Source: Streptomyces sp. NBC_00390 (GTDB taxonomy: Bacteria; Actinomycetota; Actinomycetes; Streptomycetales; Streptomycetaceae). From it: a stretch of DNA of 64,000 nucleotides. The stretch covers positions 3,968,001-4,032,000 of the forward strand of contig NZ_CP107945.1 in assembly GCF_036057275.1 (NCBI RefSeq), read 5' to 3'. Position 1 is the stretch's first letter, and each line of letters starts with the position of its first letter. Under the pieces are notes generated by a model, which saw nothing but the letters and a program-made list of their open reading frames with translations, searched no databases and was not told the DNA's origin. Shown piece after piece: positions 35,589-44,050 of the stretch. Position numbers and translations under genes: made by a program.

Positions 35589-36254
35589 ATGCAGCGGCGG
35601 GGAGCGGGCAGCGGGCTGAGGGTCGCGGCCTGGGTACTGGTGCCACTCGGGCTGGTCCTGGTGCTGGGGGGCATCGGGTACTTCCTCACGAAGTACCAGG
35701 GGGTCACCGTCATGAGCGAGGCGATGGAGCCCACGTATCGCCCGGGCGAGCGGCTGGTCATCGAGCGCATCGACGCGGGCGAGATACGCCGGGGTGATGT
35801 CGTACTCGTCAATGTGCCCGATCGCTATCAGGGCGGACCGGTCCTGCAGCGGGTCATCGGGATGGGCGGCGATCACGTGGTGTGCGACGGAAATCGGATC
35901 ACGGTGAACGGGAAGCCGGTCGACGAACCGTATGTGATGCGCGGCGAAGTGAACCCGGCAACCGGACCGTACGACGTGCGGGTGCCGGACGGGCGGTTGT
36001 TCCTGTTGGGCGACCACCGGGGGAATTCGAACGACTCGCGGTTCTTCCTCGACGAGCAGTCGGGCAGCGTCGCGGCCTCCGGGGTGCTCGGGCAAGTGCA
36101 GAAGGGTTTCACTGTGCCGGCGGTGCTGGTGGCGCTCGGGGTCCTCGGGATCGTGCTGACCCTGGTCGGGATCGGCCTGGGAATCGCGGGGTACGCGACC
36201 GGACGGCGTGCCCGGCGGCCGCTCGCGGCTGCGCCGCCGTGGCCCGTGGCCTGA
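35589..36254 (+). CDS. signal peptidase I-like protein lacking catalytic Ser and Lys
   Basis: 221 residues with S26 fold signatures: N-terminal helix (11-33), MEPTYRPGERLVIERI, RRGDVVLVNVP, LQRVIGMGGDHV, the box-E sequence LLGDHRGNSNDSR (139-151), and a C-terminal helix. The nucleophile of the usual SMxPT motif is Ala45 (SEAMEPT), and the general base of KRVIG is Gln87 (LQRVIG). It therefore should be inactive as a Ser/Lys protease, though the fold is intact. ATG 35589 follows AAGGAGGGG. Flanked on both sides by integrase remnants. A decoy or regulatory role is speculation. Confidence 0.8.
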   Translation: MQRRGAGSGLRVAAWVLVPLGLVLVLGGIGYFLTKYQGVTVMSEAMEPTYRPGERLVIERIDAGEIRRGDVVLVNVPDRYQGGPVLQRVIGMGGDHVVCDGNRITVNGKPVDEPYVMRGEVNPATGPYDVRVPDGRLFLLGDHRGNSNDSRFFLDEQSGSVAASGVLGQVQKGFTVPAVLVALGVLGIVLTLVGIGLGIAGYATGRRARRPLAAAPPWPVA

Positions 36255-36279
36255 GCCCGGTAGACGAACTCGGTCCATC

Positions 36280-36430
36280 ACGCCGTGCCTGCATGGGCTG
36301 GTCCGGGCCGGCAGCCACCTCCCGCTGCCGCTCCAGGTCCGAGTGCTGACAGATCAGCGCCGCCCGCTCGGAAGACTGCCCCGCGCGCACCATCGTGTCC
36401 TTCAGTGTGGCCCGGAACGCGTCGCGAGGG
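36280..36430 (-). pseudogene. tyrosine integrase, C-terminal remnant 2
   Basis: Second copy: FRATLKDTMVRAGQSSERAA, LICQHSDLERQREVAAGPDQ, paralogous to remnant 1 (35220-35400) and in the same orientation. The two copies flank the signal-peptidase-like gene. Confidence 0.6.
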
Positions 36431-37281
36431 GCCGCGGACGCAGCGAAGTTGACCGCCGGGCGTCCGGGTCCTGCCATTCACCACGTCGGATCTCGGTCCG
36501 CTCATCGGCAAGCCTCGCCCCATGACAACTCCCGCCCAAAGCCGCTGCACCGACCACGTGGGCCGTCATCTAGGCCGCCGCCAGGTCGGCCGCTGTCGTG
36601 AGGCTGAGCAGCCACAGCGGGGGTTTCTGTGATCGAGCTCGGCATCACGTTCGGAGTCATGGCTGCAATCGGGGTTGTCCTGATCGTCAAGCTCCTGCGT
36701 CGCAGCAGCACGGAGAACGTCGGTGATGTCGGGCGCGGCAGCCCTGTTCTTCCTGGTGCCGTCGGTCGTGGTACGGGTCTTCGTCGTGCGGCAGCGGCGC
36801 GCCGCCCGTGTGCCCGGCCGGACTCCGCAAGACGGGTAGCGGCACAGCAGCGACCGGGAATCACCGCGTCGCGACTCTCGCCGATACTCCCGGCCGTGAC
36901 GAACCCTGACGGTCTCCAGCCCTTCGAACACACCGTGCCCGAGTGGACCGTCGGCGAGCTCCGTCGAGCGCATGCACCGCCCCACTGAGGCCCCGTGACC
37001 GCCCTGGGCGGGGGTGAACCGGCAGGGCGGTTCCGGATGGTGTCGCCGATGTTCCCGCCGGTTTCAACGCCACCCGTGAGGCGATTCCCAGGCCCACGCG
37101 CCGCCGACCAGATCCGGGTTCCCGATGAAATGGCTGGTCACGCGCGGGTTCAGCGGACCGTCCCCGGAGTACAGTGAAACCACCGGGAGTACTTCGCGCA
37201 CCGGCTCCCACGCCGGTGTCGTTCTCGGCGAGCAACAACACCGGGACGTCGAAGACAAGCCCCCGGGGACAGGTCCGCGCC
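36431..37281. other. region with only weak coding signals
   Basis: The one frame worth noting is 36629-36988 (+), whose first 25 residues (MIELGITFGVMAAIGVVLIV, KLLRR) form a membrane helix after a G-rich sequence. The following sequence is low-complexity Arg/Pro, suggesting a frameshifted remnant of a small membrane protein; confidence in it as a gene is low. Nothing else is recognised. Confidence 0.3.
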
Positions 37282-37851
37282 ATGAACGCGACCATCGACC
37301 GTACGCTTTTCAATGAGCGCGTGGCCTCACCGCCGGCCCGCCTGTCCCTGACCCTGGCGGGGTCGGTCCCAGGTCTGCTGGACGGCGCTTGGTGGCCTCG
37401 CTCCCGCGATCTTTCCCGTGAACTCCCCGCCCTGCTGGACGTGCTGGACGCACGCTGGGGCCGGATCACGCGTGTCACGGTGAACCCGGCCCACTGGCCC
37501 GTGATCCCGCACAAGGTGCCCGTGGCCGGCCGCATGGTGCACGTGGGCTGGTTCGCCGACGAGCAGGACCCGCACAAACTGATCCTCCTCTCCTACACCG
37601 CAGGCCGCTGGGACCTGCTGGTGATCCCGCCGGAGACCGGCGCAGCTGCCGCCGCCCGGCTGATGTCCGCCGCAGCCACCCCCGGCAGCCTCCTCAGCGC
37701 CAGCGCACTGCTGGCGCGCGAGGACATCACCCGTGACGCGAGGGAGACGCTGAACCGGGAAGAGGAGTGGGAGACCGAAGGCGGGCACGCTTCAGCGGCG
37801 GCCGGGAACTTGGACCCGGCCGGGTGCCTGAGTTCCGCCCGAGGGAGGTAA
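37282..37851 (+). CDS. DUF5994 family protein
   Basis: 189 residues. Family-typical strings: PARLSLTLAGSVPGLLDGAW, WPRSRDLSRELPALLDVLD, WGRITRVTVNPAHWPVIPHK, VHVGWFADEQDPHKLILLSY, and WDLLVIPPET. These Streptomyces proteins have no known function. ATG 37282 follows GGGGACAGG. The stop overlaps the ribosome site of the next small gene, so they are one operon. Confidence 0.8.
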   Translation: MNATIDRTLFNERVASPPARLSLTLAGSVPGLLDGAWWPRSRDLSRELPALLDVLDARWGRITRVTVNPAHWPVIPHKVPVAGRMVHVGWFADEQDPHKLILLSYTAGRWDLLVIPPETGAAAAARLMSAAATPGSLLSASALLAREDITRDARETLNREEEWETEGGHASAAAGNLDPAGCLSSARGR

Positions 37852-37855
37852 GGAC

Positions 37856-38095
37856 GTGGAGATCGCCATCACCGTGTCCGTGATCATCGCCATGATCATC
37901 ATTGGAGTGCTGTGGATCCATCTGCTCAATGGGCAGCACGACGAACGGATCGCCGCGTTCCGCTACGGCGATGTCATGCCGGGAGTCAGACGACGGAGCC
38001 GGAAGGGCCGACGGCCGGCAGAGCATGCCGGATCGCCCGTCGTCACCGCCCAGCAGCCACGCGAGCACCGCGACGGGGCCGCAGATGAGGCGTGA
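37856..38095 (+). CDS. small single-helix membrane protein
   Basis: 79 residues, GTG 37856 with GGGAGGTAAGGA just upstream, 4 bp after the DUF5994 stop. Residues 2-24 (EIAITVSVIIAMIIIGVLWI) form one membrane helix; the rest is basic and polar. No family recognised; coupled expression with the DUF5994 gene is likely. Confidence 0.6.
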   Translation: MEIAITVSVIIAMIIIGVLWIHLLNGQHDERIAAFRYGDVMPGVRRRSRKGRRPAEHAGSPVVTAQQPREHRDGAADEA

Positions 38096-38173
38096 CCTTC
38101 TCCTGACCTGCGCGGTGGGTGCGGCGCTACGGCGCGTGCCCACCGGCACATCGCACCGAAGAACGAGGTCACC

Positions 38174-38434
38174 ATGAAGCCACCGGAACCACCCTTGGGC
38201 GGGCGTACCGAGGTACGCATCGTCGCCGCGTCCCCCGAGGCCGCCCGTCGGGTCGCAGCGGTGCTCCGCCGTTGCTTCGCCGCCACGGAACAGCGCAGCT
38301 ACCCCGCCGGCAGCGACGGCGGAACCCGCCTCCACCTCACTGTGGACACCACGCAGACGGCAGAGCCGGCGCGGTCCTGGCTGGAAGCCAGTGAGTCCTC
38401 CGAGCAGGACCTCACACAGACGGACGAGGTCTGA
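38174..38434 (+). CDS. conserved small Streptomyces protein
   Basis: 86 residues. TEVRIVAASPEAARRVAAVL, RRCFAATEQRSYPAGSDGGT and RLHLTVDTTQTAEP give an alternating beta-alpha-beta pattern like a small ferredoxin-type fold. I recognise the type from Streptomyces genomes but not a function. ATG 38174 follows GAAGAACGAGG. Same strand as its neighbours. Confidence 0.6.
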   Translation: MKPPEPPLGGRTEVRIVAASPEAARRVAAVLRRCFAATEQRSYPAGSDGGTRLHLTVDTTQTAEPARSWLEASESSEQDLTQTDEV

Positions 38435-38476
38435 GGCGAGGGCCCTCGACGACGCCCCCACGAGTCGGCGGTCATC

Positions 38477-38749
38477 ATGGCAACACTCCACGAGCGTAAG
38501 CACTACCGCGAAGCAATCATGAAAGCCCTGTACGAGACCACGGAAGGCAATCGCCTCCTCGGCGTCACCGGGGCGAAGCTGCACGACGACCTCCAGGTCC
38601 CCGAGCAGGATCTGGCCGCCGCTTGCGCCTATCTGGTCGGCGAGGGACTCATCACCGTCGACTGGGCACAGGGGAACACACCCGCGATGGTCACACTGAC
38701 ACATCAGGGAATCCGGCTCATGGAGGCCGAAGAGGAGGAACGCGGCTGA
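38477..38749 (+). CDS. winged-helix-like small protein, copy 1
   Basis: 90 residues. Helical start (ERKHYREAIMKALYETTEGN), a helix-turn-helix-like core (VTGAKLHDDLQVPEQDLAAA, CAYLVGEGLITVDW) and a C-terminal wing (PAMVTLTHQGIRLMEAEEEE). It is paralogous end to end with the protein at 58797-59069. The pattern suggests a single winged-helix domain of unknown target. Confidence 0.65.
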   Translation: MATLHERKHYREAIMKALYETTEGNRLLGVTGAKLHDDLQVPEQDLAAACAYLVGEGLITVDWAQGNTPAMVTLTHQGIRLMEAEEEERG

Positions 38750-38880
38750 CGCGGCACTGAGCCCGTTCCGACCAGGACCGCAACACCCACGGAATCCCTT
38801 CTGCCGGAAAAGCCGCACAGGCATAGCATGGTGAGTGGGCCGGTGCACTCTCACGTGCAACCGACCCGGAAGGGCGGCCT

Positions 38881-38896
38881 CGGTGTGTATACACCG
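38881..38896. promoter_or_regulatory. operator-like inverted repeat upstream of the SpoIIE gene
   Basis: CGGTGT-GTAT-ACACCG: perfect 6-bp arms with 4-nt spacer, 165 bp upstream of the phosphatase start. The gap 38750-39060 contains no other recognised element. Confidence 0.3.
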
Positions 38897-39060
38897 GGGC
38901 CGTTGCGCACTGTCGGTGCGACGGCAAAGAGCGGATCCCGGTGCGTACAGCGGCCGAGCAAGCCACCGAAGCCTTCACCAGGCTGCGCGGTAACCGGTTG
39001 GGGACAGCCGGCTCAGCAGGTGAGGGTGAAACCAGGCTGGTGGGGTGAAAGGGCACGGCT

Positions 39061-40302
39061 ATGGCGGAGGGTGATCAGCAGTCCGGTAAGGGCACGGTGG
39101 ACCGTTCGGAAGGGTTCGGTGAGCGGCTGCTGGGGGTGCTGCTGGACCGGGCACACGAGATGCCGCCGCAGCTGATCGCCCCGCTGATCGCGGAAGAGGT
39201 GGCCAGGGTCGGCGGCCGGGACATCTCGGTTCTCCTGCAGGACTACGCACAGCTCCTGCTCGTGCCGCTGCCGGGCAGGGGGCTGACCGTCGGTGCCCCC
39301 GAGCCGATCGGTGACTCCCACGCCGGCGCGGCCTTCCTGTACGCGACCACTGTCGAGGTACCGCAGGCCGACGGTGTCCGGATGTATCTGCCGTTGCTGG
39401 ACGGCAGCGACCAGGTGGGAGTGTTGGCCCTCAGCCTGGGGACCGTCGATGATGACGACCGGCGCCTGCTGCGCAGGCTCGCCGGACTGATCGCCGACAT
39501 GCTGGTCACCAAGCACAGCTACACCGACCAGTTCTTCCTCGCCCGGCGCCGTGAACCCATGAGCGTGGCCGCGGAGATCCAGTGGTCCCTGCTACCGCCG
39601 CTGGCGATGTCCGTCCCGCAGGTCGCGGTGGCCGGAATCCTGGAACCGGCCTACAACGTCGCCGGCGACAGCTTCGACTACGCACTCAACGACGACATCC
39701 TGCATGTGGCCGTGGTTGATGCGATGGGTCACGGCTTGAACGCCGCGACGATGGCCACCGTCGCCGTCGGCGCCTACCGGCATTCCAGACGTGCCGGTAT
39801 CGGCCTGTCCGAGATCTACGCGTTCATGGACCGGGCCATCGCCGAGCAGTTCGGGCCCGAACACTTCGTCACCGCGCAGATGATGCGCCTGAACCTCGCG
39901 ACGGGCCATCTGCAGTGGGTCAACGCGGGCCACCCCGCACCACTGCTGATCCGCAACCACCAGGTCCTGCGGCGGCTGGACGGTCCCACCACCTTGCCGG
40001 TCGGCTTCGGAGGTGAGAAGCCCCAGGTCAGCAAGCTGATGCTCCAGCGCGGCGACCGGGTGCTGTGCTTCACCGACGGCCTGATCGAGGAGCACGAAGC
40101 CGGCGAAGAGGAGTTCGGCGAGGATCAGCTCATCCACTGGGTCAACCGCATCGAGCAGACAGAGGAGGGAGTGCGGGCGGTGGTGCGCTCGCTCTCCCAC
40201 ACCCTCAAGCAGGAACGGGGCGGGAGCACCAGTGACGACGCGACCCTCTTCCTGATCGAGTGGCGCGGGGGCGCCGCCGACCACCTCGCCGTCCTGGAGT
40301 GA
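39061..40302 (+). CDS. SpoIIE/PP2C-type serine/threonine phosphatase with GAF-like N-domain
   Basis: 413 residues. Residues about 20-160 resemble a GAF-type sensor (LLLVPLPGRGLTVGAPEPIG, MYLPLLDGSDQVGVLALSLG). The PP2C/SpoIIE domain follows from about 180: YNVAGDSFDYAL with a metal aspartate, HVAVVDAMGHGLNAA, NAGHPAPLLIR, TLPVGFG, VLCFTDGLIE, and SDDATLFLIEW. Such proteins dephosphorylate anti-anti-sigma factors to release alternative sigma factors; no cognate anti-sigma gene is nearby. Starts at ATG 39061. Ends 55 bp before att core copy 3. Confidence 0.87.
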   Translation: MAEGDQQSGKGTVDRSEGFGERLLGVLLDRAHEMPPQLIAPLIAEEVARVGGRDISVLLQDYAQLLLVPLPGRGLTVGAPEPIGDSHAGAAFLYATTVEVPQADGVRMYLPLLDGSDQVGVLALSLGTVDDDDRRLLRRLAGLIADMLVTKHSYTDQFFLARRREPMSVAAEIQWSLLPPLAMSVPQVAVAGILEPAYNVAGDSFDYALNDDILHVAVVDAMGHGLNAATMATVAVGAYRHSRRAGIGLSEIYAFMDRAIAEQFGPEHFVTAQMMRLNLATGHLQWVNAGHPAPLLIRNHQVLRRLDGPTTLPVGFGGEKPQVSKLMLQRGDRVLCFTDGLIEEHEAGEEEFGEDQLIHWVNRIEQTEEGVRAVVRSLSHTLKQERGGSTSDDATLFLIEWRGGAADHLAVLE

Positions 40303-40357
40303 GCCGGCCCCAGGGCACCGCCGACCTGCTCCGAACGGCAGGACGAACCTCGGGAAG

Positions 40358-40376
40358 CGATTCCCGTCACCCGCTC
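40358..40376 (+). repeat. att core copy 3 (tRNA-Gly 3' end, 19 bp)
   Basis: CGATTCCCGTCACCCGCTC is identical to the end of tRNA-Gly, in the same orientation. Downstream similarity with copy 2 continues (C-x-AAGATGAAGGCCC), which the native tRNA flank lacks, so copies 2 and 3 derive from related elements. Marks the end of segment II (35.1-40.4 kb). Confidence 0.75.
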
Positions 40377-40449
40377 CGAAGATGAAGGCCCGGGCCAAGG
40401 TCATGACCCCTGCCCCGGGCCCTTGTGTTGTCCTGACCCTTGAGTGTTC

Positions 40450-40474
40450 GGCCCCGAGTGCCCGCTGCGGGGCC
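40450..40474 (-). terminator. hairpin after formamidase gene
   Basis: GGCCCC (40450-40455) and GGGGCC (40469-40474) with a 13-nt loop, 13 bp beyond the minus-strand formamidase stop. Confidence 0.5.
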
Positions 40475-40486
40475 CTCGTTGTCCGG

Positions 40487-41746
40487 TCAGACCAGGGTGC
40501 CGGAGGCCGTCGCGCACTTGCCGCGGTCGGCCTTCATCGGGCCGGCGGCGGTGGGCCGGACGTCGAAGTCGAACATGGCGGTGGGTACGTACAGCGAGCA
40601 GCAGGCGTTGGGGATGTCGACGATGCCGCTGATACGTCCCTCTATGGGCGAGGAGCCGAGCAGCAGGTAGGCCTGCTCTCCGCTGTAGCCGAACTTCTTG
40701 AAGTACTCGACGGCGTTGAGGCAGGCCCGGCGGTAGGCCAGCGTGGCGTCGAGGTAGTAATTCGTGTCCGTGTCGTGGTCGACGGAGATCCCGATGAAGG
40801 TCATGAACTCCGTGTACCTCGGCTCGACGTTGCCCGGAATGAACACCGGGTTGGTGGAGATTCCGTACGTCTCCATGCCGCCCTTGATCAGGTCGACGTG
40901 GAAGTCGATGAAGCCGCCCATCTCGATGGCGCCACAGAAGGTGATCTCTCCGTCGCCCTGGCTGAAGTGCAGGTCGCCTCCGGAGAGCTTGGCGTCCTTG
41001 ACGTGTACGGGGTAGAAGACCCGCGAACCGCGCGTGAAGTTCTTGATGTCGTGGTTGCCTCCGTTCTCGCGGGCCGGCACCGTGCGTGCGCCTTCCGCGG
41101 CGATACGCGTGGCGAGGTCTCCGGTGGCCGTGCCGGCAAGTGCATTGTCGGGGTTCGGCGGTACGGCGAGTGGCGGGACCCGGTTCGGGTCGGTGTCGAT
41201 CAGCGCCTGCTCGCGGGTGTTCCAGCGGGCGAGCATTTCGGCGGACGGGGCTGTTCCGAACAGCCCCGGGTGGGTGATCCCGGTGAAGCGGATCCCCGGA
41301 AGGTGGCGGGAGACAGCCTGCTGTCCGTGGAAGTCCCATATCGCCTTGTAGGCGTCCGGGAAATAGTCGGTCAGGAAGCCGCCGCCGTTGGCCTTGGCGA
41401 AGATGCCGGTGTAGCCCCAGCCCTGGCCCGCAAAGTCGCCGGTCTGCTGCGGCACGGGGCCGAGGTCGAGTATGTCGACGACGAGCAGGTCGCCGGGTTC
41501 GGCGCCCTCCACGCCTATCGGACCGCTGAGCATGTGAGGGATGGTCAGGTCGATGTCGCGTACGTCGTCGGCGGTGTCGTTGTTGCCGACCTGGCAGTCG
41601 GTCCAGTCGCGGCATTCCATACGGAACTCCGCTCCCGGCTTCACCATGGCGACGGTGGGGACGTCCGGGTGCCACCTGTTGTGTCCGGGAACGTCCTGGT
41701 CACGCATCGACTTGCTGTGGTCCACATGGAAGATTTCTTCGGGCAT
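40487..41746 (-). CDS. fmdA: formamidase / acetamidase
   Basis: 419 residues of the FmdA_AmdA family, which hydrolyses formamide (or short amides) to formate and ammonia. Characteristic parts: GAEFRMECRDWTDCQVGNND, HMLSGPIGVEGAEPGDLLVV, GGNHDIKNFTRGSRVFYPVH, GDLHFSQGDGEITFCGAIEM and DVPNACC-like DIPNACCSLYVPTAMFDFDV at the end. ATG 41746. It is followed upstream by the AmiS/UreI channel gene on the same strand (25 bp), the usual pairing for amide uptake and hydrolysis. Formate dehydrogenase encoded at 44051 could consume the product. Confidence 0.92.
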   Translation of the reverse strand: MPEEIFHVDHSKSMRDQDVPGHNRWHPDVPTVAMVKPGAEFRMECRDWTDCQVGNNDTADDVRDIDLTIPHMLSGPIGVEGAEPGDLLVVDILDLGPVPQQTGDFAGQGWGYTGIFAKANGGGFLTDYFPDAYKAIWDFHGQQAVSRHLPGIRFTGITHPGLFGTAPSAEMLARWNTREQALIDTDPNRVPPLAVPPNPDNALAGTATGDLATRIAAEGARTVPARENGGNHDIKNFTRGSRVFYPVHVKDAKLSGGDLHFSQGDGEITFCGAIEMGGFIDFHVDLIKGGMETYGISTNPVFIPGNVEPRYTEFMTFIGISVDHDTDTNYYLDATLAYRRACLNAVEYFKKFGYSGEQAYLLLGSSPIEGRISGIVDIPNACCSLYVPTAMFDFDVRPTAAGPMKADRGKCATASGTLV

Positions 41747-41771
41747 AACAGCTCCTCATTTTCGGATCAGG

Positions 41772-42410
41772 TCACGTGGGTGCGCCCACACTTCCGGCCG
41801 GCGGTGCCGCTGGTGCCGGCTGCCGCGAATTCCGGGTGAGCGGCCACAACGCTGCGAAGACCACCACGCCGAACACCGCCAGCGCGATGGCGGTTGCGTT
41901 GGGGTTCACCCAGTAACCGGAGAGCAGCAGCGCCGCGGGAATCACGCCGGTGACCCAGCCCTGGATCGCCGTGACCCAGCCCGTATAGATCCTGAGGCGG
42001 TCCAGCTTGAGACCGAGCAGGAGGAAGAACAGGAACCACAGGAATGCCCAGTAGAGCCAGATGACCCCGAACGCGTTGTCCCGGAAGAGCCGGAAATTGA
42101 CGAACGAGTATCCAAGGGCCGCAACCGCCACGAACAGCGAGTAGTAGCCGACGCCGGTGCTGTCGAGACCGGCGAGCAGGCCCACGCCTACATACAAGTA
42201 GGTGAAGCCGAACAGATAGATGCCGGATGCCGCCAGGATCGCTCCGGGATCGCCGACGGCGGCAAAGATGAGGTAAGTCGGCGTCAGCACCTGCAGTGCG
42301 CCCACGAAAAGGTTGAACACCGCCGCCGCCTTGGCGTCGACCTTCCCGAGCAGCAGCATTCCGTTGATGAAGAGCACCGCACCGACAAAGAGCAGTCCCA
42401 CGTTGCCCAC
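41772..42410 (-). CDS. AmiS/UreI-type amide or urea channel
   Basis: 212 residues, six predicted helices (VGLLFVGAVLFINGMLLLGK, YLIFAAVG, GIYLFGFTYLYVGVG, WLYWAFLWFLFFLLLGLKLD, IPAALLLSGYW, ALAVFGVVVFAALW). The family forms proton-gated urea channels or short-chain amide permeases. Start: GTG 42410 is preferred because GAGGAGGT lies 8 nt upstream, whereas GTG 42419 would overlap that ribosome site. Co-directional and adjacent to the formamidase gene. Confidence 0.88.
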   Translation of the reverse strand: MGNVGLLFVGAVLFINGMLLLGKVDAKAAAVFNLFVGALQVLTPTYLIFAAVGDPGAILAASGIYLFGFTYLYVGVGLLAGLDSTGVGYYSLFVAVAALGYSFVNFRLFRDNAFGVIWLYWAFLWFLFFLLLGLKLDRLRIYTGWVTAIQGWVTGVIPAALLLSGYWVNPNATAIALAVFGVVVFAALWPLTRNSRQPAPAAPPAGSVGAPT

Positions 42411-42489
42411 GGGACGCACCTCCTCAGCCCGCGTGGGGGACGAAATCGTCGTAACCGCCTGAGACGTTCAGCCTTGTCGACCACCGCCC

Positions 42490-42768
42490 TCAGGGTCGTG
42501 GCAAACGCGAGAGCGCGGGGTGCGGGCGCGGTGGCACCGCGCTGCGTGGCGGCACTTCGGAAACCACCGCCGGGGCATCACGGGACTGCTCCTCCTGTTC
42601 ATGGAGGGCAGCGACCGTGTGCGAGGTCAGCGTGAACCCGGGCGAGGTGTACACACGTCTCGCAGTACCTGCGCAAACAGGGCAGCCGTGAACGGTGGGC
42701 GCTGTTCCGATGGCCAACTTCACGTCGAAAGGTCCACAACGACTGCATAGATATTCGTAGGTTGCCAT
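42490..42768 (-). CDS. FmdB-type zinc ribbon protein
   Basis: 92 residues. N-terminal FmdB ribbon: ATYEYLCSRCGPFDVKLAIG and VHGCPVCAGTARRVYTSPGF, giving two CxxC pairs. The remaining tail is low-complexity Pro/Arg. FmdB proteins co-occur with formamidase and are suggested to regulate or assist it; here the gene lies 80 bp upstream of the channel gene on the same strand. ATG 42768 with GGAG at 9 nt. Confidence 0.85.
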   Translation of the reverse strand: MATYEYLCSRCGPFDVKLAIGTAPTVHGCPVCAGTARRVYTSPGFTLTSHTVAALHEQEEQSRDAPAVVSEVPPRSAVPPRPHPALSRLPRP

Positions 42769-42946
42769 TCAGCAGACTCCGGATTCCGGTGGACGCTGGC
42801 AAACCCGAGAATGTGCGACGCGCCGATCGGCGCAATCCACAGTGCATTTCCTCTCTCAAGGAGACGTCTCGTACATCCACGTGTCAAGTGCCGGACGGTC
42901 CGATCCGGCCCCTGTCGGAGCCGTTGCCGATGCTCTCGCGGGGCCC

Positions 42947-43318
42947 TTATCCCAGCGACCCGACGGCGAGCCCCGCCGCTGCCGCCGCCAGACCGACCGC
43001 GAGGCTCGACGCGGCGTACAGCACGACTTTTCCGGTCTGGCCTTTCTGGCCCAGGAGGGTCAACTCGTAACTGAACGTGGAAAATGTGGTGTAGGCGCCG
43101 CAGAAACCGACGCCGGCAATGGTCACGACCTGTTCCGGCAGCCCGTGCCGCGCGCCGAGGCCCACGAGAAGCCCGAGCACGAACGAGCCGGTGATATTGA
43201 TCAGCCACGTGCCGCGCGGGAAGCTGCCGGGGCTTCGGTACTGCACGTACTGGGCGAGCACGTAGCGCGCAACTGCCCCGACCGCGGCCGCCGCACCGAC
43301 GGCGAGCAGGGTGATCAC
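42947..43318 (-). CDS. crcB: fluoride channel Fluc/CrcB, second subunit
   Basis: 123 residues, four helices. Family motifs: VGAVARYVLAQY, FPRGTWLINITGSFVLGLLV (the Asn-Ile-Thr-Gly track), and VGFCGAYTTFSTFSYEL with the phenylalanine/threonine fluoride path. GTG 43318 overlaps the stop of the other crcB by 4 nt (GTGA), so the two are made together. Tandem CrcB genes in actinobacteria encode the two antiparallel halves of a dimeric channel. Confidence 0.92.
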   Translation of the reverse strand: MITLLAVGAAAAVGAVARYVLAQYVQYRSPGSFPRGTWLINITGSFVLGLLVGLGARHGLPEQVVTIAGVGFCGAYTTFSTFSYELTLLGQKGQTGKVVLYAASSLAVGLAAAAAGLAVGSLG

Positions 43319-43857
43319 CGGACCCACCAGCCGTACCGGCGGGCGTGGCCGCGTCGCGTGGCGAGCCGTGCCCGCCGCGCCGCCGCCCGCCTGCCGACGG
43401 CCAGGCCGAGCGTGGTGGCGGCCAGTCCGGCCAGGAGACTGCCGAAGACGTTGAACACCGCGGCCGCATAGTGGCCGTGACCCAGAAGGCGGTCGGTGTC
43501 GAGCATCCAGGTCGAGAAGGTGGTGAAGGAGCCGAGAAACCCGACGGCGGCGAAGGGTTGCACGTACCGGGTCGGCGGCCAGATGTCGAACACGTACACG
43601 AGCAGCAGCGCGAGCAGGAACGAACCGGACACGTTGACGGCGAACGTCGTCCACGGAAACGTCGCGTCGGGCGTGGGAAAGGCCAGCCCCAGTGCGTAGC
43701 GGGCCGATCCGCCCAGGAGGCCGCCGAGCGCGATCGCGGCCAGGGCACCCCGGCGCAGACGCGCGCGAAACGGCTCGCTCGACGGTTCGGGCCCGGCACC
43801 GGAGTTGTACGCGGGTTCTCGGGATTCCCTGTCGGGCCCGGATTCGTCGGCCCGCAT
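43315..43857 (-). CDS. crcB: fluoride channel Fluc/CrcB, first subunit
   Basis: 180 residues: a polar N-terminal extension of about 50 residues, then the four-helix CrcB core (GGLLGGSARYALGLAFP, FPWTTFAVNVSGSFLLALLL, VGFLGSFTTFSTWMLDT) and a basic tail. Start is ATG 43857, with GGAGG 7 nt upstream; ATG 43899 has none. Coupled to the second crcB. I see no fluoride riboswitch upstream. Placed between the amide genes and divergent formate dehydrogenase. Confidence 0.9.
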   Translation of the reverse strand: MRADESGPDRESREPAYNSGAGPEPSSEPFRARLRRGALAAIALGGLLGGSARYALGLAFPTPDATFPWTTFAVNVSGSFLLALLLVYVFDIWPPTRYVQPFAAVGFLGSFTTFSTWMLDTDRLLGHGHYAAAVFNVFGSLLAGLAATTLGLAVGRRAAARRARLATRRGHARRYGWWVR

Positions 43858-44050
43858 CAGAAGCCTCCGTACGCACTGATCGTCGGACTCCTGCCGCATG
43901 GATCATCGAACTGACCGCATCCCTATCCGATAACCCACCTCCCCCATTATTGCCGGGGTTTGCAGCGCCGACGCATGCTCGACTAAAATTCAAGATCATC
44001 GGCCCCTGACCGGTTTACCGGCGCAATGGCCTGACCGATGGAGGACGGCC

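Noticed and set aside
38941..39048. 35-codon GTG frame just before the SpoIIE gene
   Set aside because: No ribosome site and no recognisable pattern; too short to support.
28557..40400. Active integrative and conjugative element
   Set aside because: No intact integrase, excisionase, replication initiator or FtsK-type transfer gene is present; only integrase ends remain.
43858..44050. Possible fluoride riboswitch ahead of crcB
   Set aside because: I looked for the conserved crcB-motif core in the leader and found no convincing match.
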